From positions 62,001 to 126,000 of the forward strand of contig NZ_AP021870.1 in the NCBI RefSeq assembly GCF_026001925.1: 64,000 nucleotides of DNA, read 5' to 3'. The notes beneath the pieces were generated by a model that saw nothing but the letters and a program-made list of their open reading frames with translations, ran no database searches and was not told the DNA's origin. Position 1 is the stretch's first letter. Each line of letters begins with the position of its first letter. The stretch is from Vibrio gangliei (GTDB taxonomy: Bacteria > Pseudomonadota > Gammaproteobacteria > Enterobacterales > Vibrionaceae). Below, in pieces: positions 55,189 to 64,000 of this stretch. Both the position numbers and the translations under genes were made by a program.

Positions 55189-56448
55189 TTAGCGTTGTAA
55201 TAAAACGGCTTCTTCGTAATGTTTCACATCTTGCAGCCAATCTGCTCCGACAGGTACGCCCGCTTGTAGGCAGTAGTAATCCCAAACCGCCGCCCATGCG
55301 TTAGAGTGAGACTCTTCCATTAGTGCTAGGCGCGTGGTGTAGTCGCCAGCAACCTCAAGGGCTTTAAGTTTGTCGGATGGCTCAAGTACCGCTTTTAGAA
55401 GTGCTTTACGCATGTTACGAGTACCGATCACCCACGCCGCGATGCGGTTGATAGAGGCATCGAAGAAATCAAGGCCAACGTTGACGCGATCAAATAAGCC
55501 ATGACGAACAATTTCTTTGGCGATTTCTTGCGTTTCAGTATCAAACGATACGATATGATCACTGTCCCAGCGCATTGGGCGGGTGACGTGCAAAATGAAT
55601 TCATCGACATACAAAGAACAGGCACTAATTTTGTCGGAAATCACTTCGGTTGGGTGGAAGTGACCCGCATCTAAGCAAAGTAGGATCCCGCGGCTGGTGG
55701 CGTAGCCCATATAGAATTCGTTGCTACCGACGGTGTAGGCTTCTGCGCCAATGCCGAACAACTTACTTTCTACTGCGTCTTTGTGGTATTGAGTGTCGAT
55801 CTTTTCAGAGATGATTTCGTCTAGAGATTCCATCAAACGCTTACGAGGAGCAAGGCGGTCTGCAGGCATATCTTTCATGCCGTCAGGAACCCAGATATTC
55901 ATCACTGAAGGCGTGCCTAACTCTTTCCCGAAGTATTCAGAAATTTTACGACTGGCTTTACAGTGATCGATCCAGAATTGACGGATTTCATCATCGTGGT
56001 GCGACAAAGTGAAGCCATCATCGCTTTTCGGATGTGAGAAACAAGAGGGGTTGAAGTCTAAGCCTACTTGTTCTTTTTTCGCCCATTCCACCCAATTTGC
56101 AAAGTGTTTTGGTTCAATTTTGTCACGATCAACCGGCGTGTCGGATTCTAAATAAATCGCGTGTAGGTTTAAGCGCTTAGCCCCAGGAATTAATGAGAAC
56201 GCTTTGTCGAGGTCTTGACGTAAATCTTGCGCAGAACGAGCACGGCCAACATAGTTACCGGTGGCCTGAATGCCGCCACTTAATTCTTGATCTGGGTTTT
56301 CAAAACCACGTACATCGTCGCCTTGCCAGCAATGAATCGAGATTGGGATGTCATTGACTTTAGCAATGGCTTTATCCGTATCTATGCCAAGTTCAGCAAA
56401 TTGTCGTTTGGCGATGTTGTATGCGGTTTCAATATCAGTTTTGTTCAT
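55189..56448 (-). CDS. rhaA: L-rhamnose isomerase RhaA
   Basis: The 419-residue protein equals E. coli RhaA in length. It has [10 protein letters not shown] near residue 37, a metal-site [16 protein letters not shown] and the [16 protein letters not shown] segment. It turns L-rhamnose into L-rhamnulose with manganese or zinc. It starts 11 bp after rhaB with a clear ribosome site. Confidence 0.96.
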   Translation of the reverse strand: MNKTDIETAYNIAKRQFAELGIDTDKAIAKVNDIPISIHCWQGDDVRGFENPDQELSGGIQATGNYVGRARSAQDLRQDLDKAFSLIPGAKRLNLHAIYLESDTPVDRDKIEPKHFANWVEWAKKEQVGLDFNPSCFSHPKSDDGFTLSHHDDEIRQFWIDHCKASRKISEYFGKELGTPSVMNIWVPDGMKDMPADRLAPRKRLMESLDEIISEKIDTQYHKDAVESKLFGIGAEAYTVGSNEFYMGYATSRGILLCLDAGHFHPTEVISDKISACSLYVDEFILHVTRPMRWDSDHIVSFDTETQEIAKEIVRHGLFDRVNVGLDFFDASINRIAAWVIGTRNMRKALLKAVLEPSDKLKALEVAGDYTTRLALMEESHSNAWAAVWDYYCLQAGVPVGADWLQDVKHYEEAVLLQR

Positions 56449-56459
56449 TGGATTAAGCC

Positions 56460-57917
56460 TTATTTTCTTGCAGTAAGAGTGAGTAGCTGAGTAAACGTGT
56501 CTACAGCTTGTTGTAAGTGCGCTATCGGCTGTGGCGTATAGCTGTCGATAGGGAAGGATTGGCGAATAAGTTCACGACCTTCAGTGATGTTGTTGATGGC
56601 GTTTAAGGCCACCAATTGACACACGATATTGCCAAGTGAAGAGGCTTCAGTTGGGTTTGCTTGAACCGGAGTGTGGCAAACATCGGCGCATAATTGGTTT
56701 AAGAATTTGTTATTGGCACCACCGCCAATAATGTGGATAGAGTCAAGTTCAACACGGCTGATGCTTTGCAAATCTTGGAATACTTTGCGGTATTTCAAGG
56801 CTAGGCTGTCGTAAACACAGCGCGAAAGCTCAGCAATAGTTTCAGGAATTGGCTGAGAGGTTTCGCGGCAGTAGTTTTGGATTTCAGCGCGCATTGAACT
56901 TGGATTGAGGAATCGCTGATCGTCAGGATTAATCAACGAACGAAATGGGGTCACTAATTTGGCCATATCCACCAGTTGTGGAAAGCTAAACTGTGAAAAT
57001 TCATTTTGCAGGCGTTGGACTAACCACATGCCCATGATGTTTTTTAAGATGCGGAAGCGACCTTCTGCGCCACCTTCATGGGTTAGTTCTAATTCTGTGG
57101 TGTGTGCATTGATGATAGGTTCAAGACGCTCAATGCCCATTAAAGACCAAGTGCCAGAGCTTAAAAACGCCGTGTTCTCATTTTGCAAAGGCGCGCCGAC
57201 TACCGCTGATGCCGTATCGTGGCTCGCCACTGAAACCACAGGAATTTGCACTTCTTTTGTCTCGTAATGGCCAATCACATGGTTGGGTAATTGGGGTTCG
57301 AGCAGCCAATGGCTTGGAATATCAATCGCATTGAGCAGTTTCTTGCTCCAGCTTTTGCTTTCGCAATTGAGTAATTGGCTGGTGGAAGCGTTACTGTATT
57401 CGCAGTTTTGCACGCCTGTTAAGCGGTAGTTAAGGTAATCAGGAATAAACAACAAACGTTCGACATCCTTGAACCAAGCTGGATTGCTTTGTTTGATTGC
57501 ACGGAGTTGGTACAAGGTGTTGAACGATAAAAACTGGATGCCAGTTTCAGCATACACGTCTTGCTTTGACATCTGCTCAGCGAAAAAGGTTTCCATCACA
57601 CCTTGAGTGCGCTTATCACGGTAAGCCACGAAATCACCGAGTGGTTTTCTGTTTTTATCTAGTAGTACAAAATCAACGCCCCAAGTATCAATACCGATAG
57701 AATCAGGCTTGATGCCTTGCTGTAAAACTTTATCGATGCCTTGCTTGATGTGCGCCAGTAACGCGTCTAGATCCCAGCAATCATGCCCATTACGAGAAAT
57801 GAGCTGATTGGCAAAGCGATGAATTTCAGATAATTCGATCTTTTGCGAGGCCACTTTGGCCAAAATCACTCGGCCACTAGAAGCGCCTAGATCGACAGCA
57901 ATTATGTTTTTAGACAT
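56460..57917 (-). CDS. rhaB: Rhamnulokinase RhaB
   Basis: The 485-residue FGGY-family kinase has the N-terminal phosphate loop [23 protein letters not shown] holds the catalytic region and [11 protein letters not shown] and [15 protein letters not shown] are present. It phosphorylates L-rhamnulose at O1. First gene of rhaB-rhaA-rhaM-rhaD. Its 250-bp upstream region contains TGTGACTACC (minus strand, near 58031-58040), close to TGTCACTACC of the rhaS repeats and a possible RhaS half-site. Confidence 0.95.
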   Translation of the reverse strand: MSKNIIAVDLGASSGRVILAKVASQKIELSEIHRFANQLISRNGHDCWDLDALLAHIKQGIDKVLQQGIKPDSIGIDTWGVDFVLLDKNRKPLGDFVAYRDKRTQGVMETFFAEQMSKQDVYAETGIQFLSFNTLYQLRAIKQSNPAWFKDVERLLFIPDYLNYRLTGVQNCEYSNASTSQLLNCESKSWSKKLLNAIDIPSHWLLEPQLPNHVIGHYETKEVQIPVVSVASHDTASAVVGAPLQNENTAFLSSGTWSLMGIERLEPIINAHTTELELTHEGGAEGRFRILKNIMGMWLVQRLQNEFSQFSFPQLVDMAKLVTPFRSLINPDDQRFLNPSSMRAEIQNYCRETSQPIPETIAELSRCVYDSLALKYRKVFQDLQSISRVELDSIHIIGGGANNKFLNQLCADVCHTPVQANPTEASSLGNIVCQLVALNAINNITEGRELIRQSFPIDSYTPQPIAHLQQAVDTFTQLLTLTARK

Positions 57918-58117
57918 CGGTAAACCTCGATAATGTTGATAGGCTTATCTTCGAGGTTTTGGTGGGTTAAAAACTTAAGATTTTGGACAGTTTGATAGAA
58001 GTTGTGGCGTATTTTTCGTGTCGGTAGGCGAGGTAGTCACAATTTTATCGTTCAATTAAAAATTGAGGTGGGAACTTCAAGTATTCAACAGGTTACTAGT
58101 GTGGGGCCATAAAACCA

Positions 58118-58142
58118 AACAGCTACCCAATCGGTAGCTGTT
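58118..58142 (-). terminator. Terminator of the aldarate operon
   Basis: AACAGCTACC / GGTAGCTGTT perfect 10-bp arms with CAATC loop; TTTGGTTTTA follows on the minus strand. Confidence 0.85.
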
Positions 58143-58167
58143 AGATGCTTGCTTAGAGGAGGGGGCT

Positions 58168-59055
58168 TTAACGCTGTATGGTTACTTTAGTTAAGTTTTC
58201 GTAATGCAATGCAAGGGCACAATGATCTTTTGTTTCAAGGTTATCGGCTTTGAGTGCTTGCATCATTTCCATAACTTGTGTGGTCAGTGGCAGTTGAGCG
58301 CCTATACCATGTGATGTATCTAATGCGTTAGCGAGATCTTTGATGTGTAAATCAATACGAAATCCAGGTTCAAAATTACGGTCGAGGATCATGGGGGCTT
58401 TTGCGTCTAAAACGGTACTGCCCGCGAGCCCCCCTCGAATAGCTTGATAGACAAGTTCAGGCTCCACTCCTGCTTTTGTTGCAAGGGCCAGAGCCTCTGA
58501 CATGGCAGCGATATTTAAAGCAACAATAACTTGGTTCGCCAATTTGGTGACATTCCCAGCGCCAATGTCACCAGTATGGACAACAGAATCTGCCATGGCT
58601 TTCATGACATCATAATATTGCTCAAAAGTCGCTTTGTCTCCACCAACCATAACAGAGAGTGTGCCATTAATAGCTTTAGGTTCACCACCACTGACCGGTG
58701 CATCAAGCATTTTAACGCCTTTGTTCGCTAGTGCTTTGCTGATTTCCTGGCTTGCTAATGGGGCAATAGAGCTCATATCAATAAGGACAAGGCCTTCCTT
58801 TGCGCCTTCGATTAAGCCATTATCACCTAATACGACTTCTTGGACGTGAGGGGAGTTAGGTAACATCGTAATAACGACATTACTACGTTGAGCGATTTCT
58901 TTCGGTGAGGTTGCTGTTTCTGCTCCAGCTTCAACGAGCTCTTTTATATCATCTTTACCGCGGTCAAGAACGATTAATGAATAGCCATCTTTTATTAGGT
59001 TTTTGCTCATCGGCTTACCCATGATACCTAAACCGATAAATCCAATTTTCATCAT
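58168..59055 (-). CDS. garR: Tartronate semialdehyde reductase GarR (2-hydroxy-3-oxopropionate reductase)
   Basis: The 295-residue protein has the Rossmann motif GFIGLGIMGKPMSKNL, the DAPVSGGEPKA substrate segment near 122 and the catalytic lysine in GNVTKLANQ. It reduces tartronate semialdehyde to D-glycerate. It lies 13 bp after garL, whose aldol cleavage yields that substrate, which makes the specific name safe. The start may be either of two adjacent ATGs after GAGGGAG. Confidence 0.93.
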   Translation of the reverse strand: MMKIGFIGLGIMGKPMSKNLIKDGYSLIVLDRGKDDIKELVEAGAETATSPKEIAQRSNVVITMLPNSPHVQEVVLGDNGLIEGAKEGLVLIDMSSIAPLASQEISKALANKGVKMLDAPVSGGEPKAINGTLSVMVGGDKATFEQYYDVMKAMADSVVHTGDIGAGNVTKLANQVIVALNIAAMSEALALATKAGVEPELVYQAIRGGLAGSTVLDAKAPMILDRNFEPGFRIDLHIKDLANALDTSHGIGAQLPLTTQVMEMMQALKADNLETKDHCALALHYENLTKVTIQR

Positions 59056-59068
59056 TATTTCTCCCTCG

Positions 59069-59842
59069 TTACTTATTTAAAAAGTGTTGGCACAACTGCT
59101 GAGTTGCATTTTTAAATACGCCCAAATCACTACCGACGGCAACGACATTGGCTCCCCACTCTAGGTAGCGTTCAGCATCTGCTTGAATTGGTGCTAAAAT
59201 TCCTACTGATTTATTGGCCTCTTTCGCTTGATTAAAAACTGATTTGATAGCCTCTTGAACTTCAGGATGATTCGGGTTACCTAAATGGCCTAAAGCGGCA
59301 GCGAGATCACTGGGGCCGACAAAGACACCATCAATACCTTCTAACGATAAAATGGCTTCTAAATTATCTAATGTCTTTTGACTTTCAATTTGGACAATAA
59401 CACTGATATTTTGATTAATATTCTGGAAGTAGTCGTTAATGGTCCCGTATCCATTACTTCTGTGTCCAACCGATACACCTCGTGTACCTTCGGGTGGATA
59501 ACGAGTTGAAGAAACAGCCAACTCTGCCTCTTCTTTGGTTTCTACAAACGGAATAATAAAGTTATAAAATCCAATATCGAGTAAGCGCTTCATGACAATA
59601 GGATCATTCACCGGCGGTCGTACCACAGGAATGCTCTGACTATCTTTTAGTGCCATGAGTTGTGGGATGAATGTTTGTATGTCATTTGGAGCGTGTTCCC
59701 CGTCTAATAAGATAAAATCAAACCCTGCTAGGCCTAATATTTCTGTTGTTATTGGGCTGGCTAAAGCACTCCAGCAGCCAATTTGTTTTTCTTTGTTCTT
59801 CAGCGATTGTTTAAAGCGATTTGGGTAGCTATTTTCATTCAT
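59069..59842 (-). CDS. garL: 2-dehydro-3-deoxyglucarate aldolase GarL
   Basis: The 257-residue HpcH/HpaI-family class II aldolase follows E. coli GarL nearly throughout: [32 protein letters not shown](I)[28 protein letters not shown] and [15 protein letters not shown]. It cleaves 5-keto-4-deoxy-D-glucarate (or the related 2-keto-3-deoxy isomer) to pyruvate and tartronate semialdehyde, using a divalent metal held by Glu and Asp. It precedes garR in the operon. Confidence 0.95.
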   Translation of the reverse strand: MNENSYPNRFKQSLKNKEKQIGCWSALASPITTEILGLAGFDFILLDGEHAPNDIQTFIPQLMALKDSQSIPVVRPPVNDPIVMKRLLDIGFYNFIIPFVETKEEAELAVSSTRYPPEGTRGVSVGHRSNGYGTINDYFQNINQNISVIVQIESQKTLDNLEAILSLEGIDGVFVGPSDLAAALGHLGNPNHPEVQEAIKSVFNQAKEANKSVGILAPIQADAERYLEWGANVVAVGSDLGVFKNATQQLCQHFLNK

Positions 59843-59855
59843 AATGATGTCCTGT

Positions 59856-61361
59856 CTATAGGTTTAAACCGGCCGTTTGTTGCTTTTTATTAGCGCGATA
59901 TTTTTTTATTAATGGCCATAAGATGCTAATGACAGCAATAGAAATGAACATCAATGAAATTGGGCGTGTTAAGAACATTGAATAATCGCCATCGGCATAG
60001 CTCACCCCTTTTCTAAAGTATTCTTCTAGGCTCTTACTTAAAATGAATGCGAGAATAAATGGGCTCGTTGGGAGCTTGGCTATTTCCATCACTACACCTA
60101 ATAAGCAGCAACCGAGCATGACATAGATGCTAAACATGCTATTAGCTGTACCGTATGCCCCGATGAATGCAACTATCAAAATAGTGCCATATAAATAGTG
60201 ATACGGAATTTTGAGTAATAAAGGGAACCAACGTTTTGTTAATAACTGCATGGTTAAAACGATTAAGCAACAAACTAGAATGCCTGCAAAAATTAAATAA
60301 GAGATGTCTGGGTTAGACGTCAGCATGAGAGGGCCCGGCTGCAAGCCATGGATCATTAAGCCGATTAAGAGCATGGCGGTAATACTGTCACCAGGGATCC
60401 CTAATGCAATCATTGGAATAATTGCACCACCAATTGATGCATTATTAGACACTTCTGATGCCCAAATACCAGCTGGGTACCCTTTACCAAACTTTTCAGG
60501 ATGTTTATTACTTGATTTCACATGTGCATAAGCAATCATGTTTGATACGCCAGAGCCCATCCCAGGTAAAAAACCGACCCATAAGCCAATAAAGAATGAG
60601 CGGATGATGGCACCAATATGGCGTGTAATGTCAACAATCGATATGCCAAGACCTTTAAAGTTACCATCTTTGACTTCTGGTAATTCTTGGTCGCCTTTTG
60701 CAAAGTTCATGGAAATTTGTCGACAAGCAAAAATACCTAGTGTGATGGCAATGACACTGATGCCACCATCTAATTCGTGAGTACCAAAGGTATAACGTGT
60801 GACTCCTGAAACTTTATCCATACCAATACATCCGATCAGCAAGCCAATGGATGTTGCCAACAAGCATTTAAACATGCTGCCTTGGGATAGGGCTGCTACT
60901 AGTGTTATTGCACAAAAACATAAACTTGCGTATTCCCATGGGCCTAGTTGTAATGCAAGGTCTGCAATAATAGGGCTAAGAAAAGTTGCAATGATAATAG
61001 AGGCAATCGTCCCAAAAAATGAGGCTAAAATACCAATCGTTAGTGCGCGAGTTGCCTGTCCATTTTTTGTCATTGGATATGCATCAAATGTTGTGGCTAT
61101 CGATGATGAACTTCCTGGGATCCCAATCAAAGTCGCACCAATGAAAGAGCCGGATACACCGCTTATATACATAGATAACAGCATACAAAATGCTTGGGTG
61201 GTATCCATCCCTATTGTCATTGGTAATAATAGAGAGATGCCGATTGCCGCGCTTAGCCCGGGGATTGCACCAAATATTAAACCTACCACAGCTGTAATTA
61301 GGATGAGCATCAAATTTAAAGGCTCTAAGCAGAGCAATAAACTAGAGAGATATGCGTCCAT
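59856..61361 (-). CDS. tctA: Tripartite tricarboxylate transporter large permease TctA
   Basis: The 501-residue protein has about 12 membrane segments. TctA hallmarks are [17 protein letters not shown] near residue 32, [39 protein letters not shown] and [19 protein letters not shown]. It moves di- or tricarboxylates with sodium. The operon context indicates a sugar diacid. A GGAGG lies six bases before the start. It is third of the transporter genes in the order C-B-A. Confidence 0.94.
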   Translation of the reverse strand: MDAYLSSLLLCLEPLNLMLILITAVVGLIFGAIPGLSAAIGISLLLPMTIGMDTTQAFCMLLSMYISGVSGSFIGATLIGIPGSSSSIATTFDAYPMTKNGQATRALTIGILASFFGTIASIIIATFLSPIIADLALQLGPWEYASLCFCAITLVAALSQGSMFKCLLATSIGLLIGCIGMDKVSGVTRYTFGTHELDGGISVIAITLGIFACRQISMNFAKGDQELPEVKDGNFKGLGISIVDITRHIGAIIRSFFIGLWVGFLPGMGSGVSNMIAYAHVKSSNKHPEKFGKGYPAGIWASEVSNNASIGGAIIPMIALGIPGDSITAMLLIGLMIHGLQPGPLMLTSNPDISYLIFAGILVCCLIVLTMQLLTKRWFPLLLKIPYHYLYGTILIVAFIGAYGTANSMFSIYVMLGCCLLGVVMEIAKLPTSPFILAFILSKSLEEYFRKGVSYADGDYSMFLTRPISLMFISIAVISILWPLIKKYRANKKQQTAGLNL

Positions 61362-61373
61362 AAGACCTCCGAT

Positions 61374-61841
61374 TTATTCGAATAATATGCCTGGTGGCAA
61401 CATGACATTAAAGCCTACGGAAAATAGGACATAGATCGATGAGGTTATGATCATTGATGCAACTACTCCTATTAATATTGATATTTTTTTATCACCACTG
61501 AACATGTTTATTAAAGCAAAAGCCATAAATGGTGTGGTAATTAAAAATCCAAAGTACATAAGCCCAAGAGAATAAGTGATTAATAGAGCCGACATGAAAA
61601 ATAATCTCCTCCACCCATCTCTTGACAAAAATGGCTTTTCGCTTTGATTTTTATTCTTTATTGATTCAAAAAATACGCCTATACAACAAATAATCATTAA
61701 TGTTATCGATATAACAGGCATAATTCTTGGTCCGGGTTCAGTCAGGTTTTTAGGTATCTCTATATCATTAACAAAAATTAGGAATACAATTGCCAAAACA
61801 AGAAAAAGTAGACTGATAATTTGGTCATTTTTTAATATCAT
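61374..61841 (-). CDS. tctB: Tripartite tricarboxylate transporter small permease TctB
   Basis: The 155-residue protein has four membrane segments, and the family's GPRIMPVISITLMIICCIGVFFE follows the first periplasmic loop. Sequence in this family is poorly conserved, so the call leans on size, membrane topology and position between tctC and tctA. Confidence 0.88.
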   Translation of the reverse strand: MILKNDQIISLLFLVLAIVFLIFVNDIEIPKNLTEPGPRIMPVISITLMIICCIGVFFESIKNKNQSEKPFLSRDGWRRLFFMSALLITYSLGLMYFGFLITTPFMAFALINMFSGDKKISILIGVVASMIITSSIYVLFSVGFNVMLPPGILFE

Positions 61842-61847
61842 GATGAA

Positions 61848-62897
61848 TTACTCTTCTCTGTATATACCTAAAGATTTTGCTACGGCAGCTTTACTTTCAT
61901 ATTCATCTTTGAAATTAGCCATTGATTCTTCTACTGAATGCCATTGAGCCATTTGCCCCATACCTTTCATTCCGATGTAATAAGGGTTGTCTTTATTGGC
62001 TAAGTCTTTTAGTGACATATTGATTTTCTCAACCAATGCAGAGTCCATGCCTTTTGGCCCTATGACGTAATAGTTGGTTACGGCATAAGATTTTTCATAA
62101 CCCATCTCTTGCAGAGTTTTATAGTTTTCAGGAGCAGTAGGCATGAAATCATCGATCACGGCGCCATTTGCACCAACGGTGCCTAAGATCTTTAATTTTC
62201 CAGCTTGTTCATATTCTTCACCATTTGCGAGAGATACTGTTCCTAAATCAATAAACCCGCCAGCAAGACTCGTTAAGCGGTCTGTCTCTTGAGAGGCTTC
62301 TACATATTTGAACTTTATGCCTAAATTATGCTCAAGTGTGCCTAATAAAAACTGAGTAGTTCCATTAGGTGAAATACCCGCTTTGACCGTATTGGGGTTT
62401 GCTTTCATATATTCGACAAGCTCAGCAAAAGTGTTGTAGGGCGCATCGGTGCGTACTGCTATTGCTCGTAAGCCATTGTTTCCCATATGGGCAATAAGTG
62501 TTATATCTTTAAGTGGGTCAACATCAGACGAGCCAGTGACATATTGAGTAAAGAGTGCAGAATGGGTTTCACTTAATGTTAAGCCATTTGGCTTTTTATT
62601 TGCTAGCTGTGTAAAACTGGCAACCGTGCTATTAAAGTTTTTAGCTGCGAAATTCATTCCCGTTTTGTCTGACCAGCCATTTGATAAAAATCGAGTCGTA
62701 AGATCAGAACCACCTCCCGGCTTTCCTGGAATATATAAGGTTACAGTATTATCAGTCCAAGCTAGAGAGGTATCTTGCTGCACTTGTGGGGTGTTTTTTG
62801 ATGTTTCTACTTGAGTTTCTGATTTATTATCAAAACATCCTGTTGTGGAGAATAAAGTCAGTAATAGTGCAGCTCCTAAAATAGCTTTGTTCTTCAT
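61848..62897 (-). CDS. tctC: Tripartite tricarboxylate transporter binding protein TctC, probable lipoprotein
   Basis: The 349-residue protein has a signal sequence ending in TTGC at Cys21, followed by a Ser/Thr/Gln linker, so it is probably lipid-anchored rather than free. This is less usual for the family. The mature part has the TctC pattern (TLYIPGKPGGGSDLTTRFLSNG, later KAGISPNGTTQFLLG and AGGFIDLGTVSLANG). It captures the sugar acid for TctAB. Confidence 0.88.
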   Translation of the reverse strand: MKNKAILGAALLLTLFSTTGCFDNKSETQVETSKNTPQVQQDTSLAWTDNTVTLYIPGKPGGGSDLTTRFLSNGWSDKTGMNFAAKNFNSTVASFTQLANKKPNGLTLSETHSALFTQYVTGSSDVDPLKDITLIAHMGNNGLRAIAVRTDAPYNTFAELVEYMKANPNTVKAGISPNGTTQFLLGTLEHNLGIKFKYVEASQETDRLTSLAGGFIDLGTVSLANGEEYEQAGKLKILGTVGANGAVIDDFMPTAPENYKTLQEMGYEKSYAVTNYYVIGPKGMDSALVEKINMSLKDLANKDNPYYIGMKGMGQMAQWHSVEESMANFKDEYESKAAVAKSLGIYREE

Positions 62898-62929
62898 AAT
62901 TAAAATCCTTGTAGGGTAAATAAGTGTTA

Positions 62930-64000
62930 TTAGTTGTTATAAAAATATTGTTTTAATTTAAGTAGGCCATCTCTTTCTAGCTTTTCTATATTTAATCTCT
63001 GAGCATTGCCTGGAATATTGGTAGGTAAATAAAATCTCCCATTTCGTTCTTCAGGAATATTGAGTGCATATTCACAAACCGGTTGGCTAATAGGTTCATG
63101 AAATTCAATTAATTCATCTTCATTAAATAATGTGCCAAATAAGGCGCATAGATAAACACGTCCTCCCGACATGAATCGCAGATTTTTTTCACGGGATAAA
63201 TTTCTAATAGCAATTAAATCATCTATTCTTGTCATGCGACCAACCGACGGCTGTAAAACATCAACCCCTTTCTCGGCATATATTTCAAATTCGTAATTAA
63301 TACGCATCGATTCGCCAAACGCTAGAGGAACTTTGACCCCTCTTTCTTTTAACTCTTTGATACCATTCATATCATTTGCGTGGATCGGTTCTTCTAACCA
63401 AGCTAGATTAAAAGATTCTGTCAGCTCTGCGAATTGAACTGCGGTTTGCACATCCCATTTTTGGTTGGCATCTACTGCAATTTCGATATCTGACCCAAGT
63501 GCGGTTCGAACTTTATCAATACGTTGTAAATCTCGCTCCATGTTGTCACTACCGACTTTGAATTTAACAGTGGTATATCCCTCACTGACGTAGCGTTGCA
63601 TGTCATCAACAAGCTCCGAATCGTCAAGTAAAATGGATCCCCCACCTTTATAAGCCTTAGCCCAATCCTTCTCTGCACCGAGGAAGCGGTGTAGTGGCAT
63701 ATTTTTGCGTTGTGCTAGGAGATCCAGCATCAGAGTATCCATTTTTCCTAAACAAACTGCTTTTTCACTTTGGCTGCCACTATTTCTTACCTTCCAATAT
63801 AAAAAGTTTCTCCATTCATTAAATGAACGAGATTCTCCCGTTAAGATCAAAGGTAAAATAGTGTGGATAAAGGTTTTATCTATTGCTAAATAGTGGGCAA
63901 CGAATCCTTCTGAATCATGCAGTTCGATACATCCTCTTTCAGGAGCGAATTGCCCAAGCCCACCGGTACCATCTTGAAAAGTTTTGGGGAGCTTAATGGG
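62930..64000 (-). CDS. Enolase-superfamily acid-sugar dehydratase/cycloisomerase, 5' truncated by window edge
   Basis: The frame stays open to base 64000, so the N-terminus is outside; 356 codons are visible. They hold KFK (TTVKFKVGS), VDANQK, LEEP and AFGES, the metal and acid/base residues of the mandelate racemase/muconate lactonising group. GGLGQFAPERGCIELHD comes from the capping domain. At the seventh strand, where glucarate and galactarate dehydratases carry a catalytic His, the sequence reads RFMSGGRVYL without one. It should make the keto-deoxy diacid that GarL cleaves, but is not a standard GudD. It is the most upstream visible gene of the operon. Confidence 0.8.
   Translation of the reverse strand, partial: PIKLPKTFQDGTGGLGQFAPERGCIELHDSEGFVAHYLAIDKTFIHTILPLILTGESRSFNEWRNFLYWKVRNSGSQSEKAVCLGKMDTLMLDLLAQRKNMPLHRFLGAEKDWAKAYKGGGSILLDDSELVDDMQRYVSEGYTTVKFKVGSDNMERDLQRIDKVRTALGSDIEIAVDANQKWDVQTAVQFAELTESFNLAWLEEPIHANDMNGIKELKERGVKVPLAFGESMRINYEFEIYAEKGVDVLQPSVGRMTRIDDLIAIRNLSREKNLRFMSGGRVYLCALFGTLFNEDELIEFHEPISQPVCEYALNIPEERNGRFYLPTNIPGNAQRLNIEKLERDGLLKLKQYFYNN

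Noticed and set aside
60799..61434. 211-codon open frame on the plus strand
   Set aside because: It lies antisense inside tctA and tctB, whose family motifs are clear; the product shows only codon-shadow residues (many Ile/Pro/Met).

Overview
This 64 kb window comes from a gamma-proteobacterium, almost certainly a member of the Vibrionaceae. The evidence is a CosR-type MarR regulator next to a ProU betaine transporter, a large secreted GH18 chitinase, and YjjG, YcbX, YjdM and PyrC proteins close to the enteric/vibrio versions. Base composition is moderate to AT-rich. There are no rRNA or tRNA genes, CRISPR arrays, prophage or intact insertion sequences. Most of the window is metabolic and transport islands, each with its own regulator, separated by housekeeping genes and clear hairpin terminators.

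Layout. 0-6 kb: the 3' part of a di-heme cytochrome c peroxidase/MauG gene; a divergent isochorismatase-family hydrolase and GlxA-type regulator; a divergent MocR regulator facing a beta-hydroxyacid dehydrogenase and a TSUP exporter, with a perfect 16-bp palindrome between them. 6.6-13.5 kb: yjdM, a small conserved protein, yjjG, cosR and a ProU system (proV, proW and two tandem proX copies) with a strong inverted repeat upstream of proV. 13.9-20.5 kb: chitinase, a decayed C-terminal remnant of fhs, a BCCT transporter and an excalibur-domain protein. 20.5-31 kb: pyrC with a PurR-like box, ycbX, a Cof-type phosphatase, an EamA transporter, a folate-independent methionine synthase pair (mesX-mesD), katG and an RhlE-like helicase. 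31-42 kb: a Fur-type iron-siderophore uptake divergon with an MFS gene, a frameshifted acetyltransferase, a second acetyltransferase, soxR, a LysR/DODA/DoxX group, an aminotransferase and a TumE/TumA-like toxin-antitoxin pair with its operator.

42-48.6 kb holds an ABC importer co-transcribed with a cytoplasmic alkaline-phosphatase-superfamily hydrolase and a HAD phosphatase, divergent from a GntR/UTRA regulator. Two near-identical copies of an operator-like sequence lie in the shared control region. Its substrate cannot be named from sequence; an imported phosphate ester or phosphonate is the best inference. It is the strongest candidate here for an uncharacterised pathway.

48.6-58 kb is a complete L-rhamnose/rhamnogalacturonide locus: GH105 hydrolase, TRAP transporter, rhaS, and rhaB-rhaA-rhaM-rhaD. 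The final 6 kb is an aldarate-type operon (enolase-superfamily enzyme, TctCBA transporter, GarL aldolase, GarR reductase) that should turn an imported sugar diacid into pyruvate and D-glycerate. Its first gene runs off the window end.

All protein calls rest on reading family motifs by eye; no search was run.
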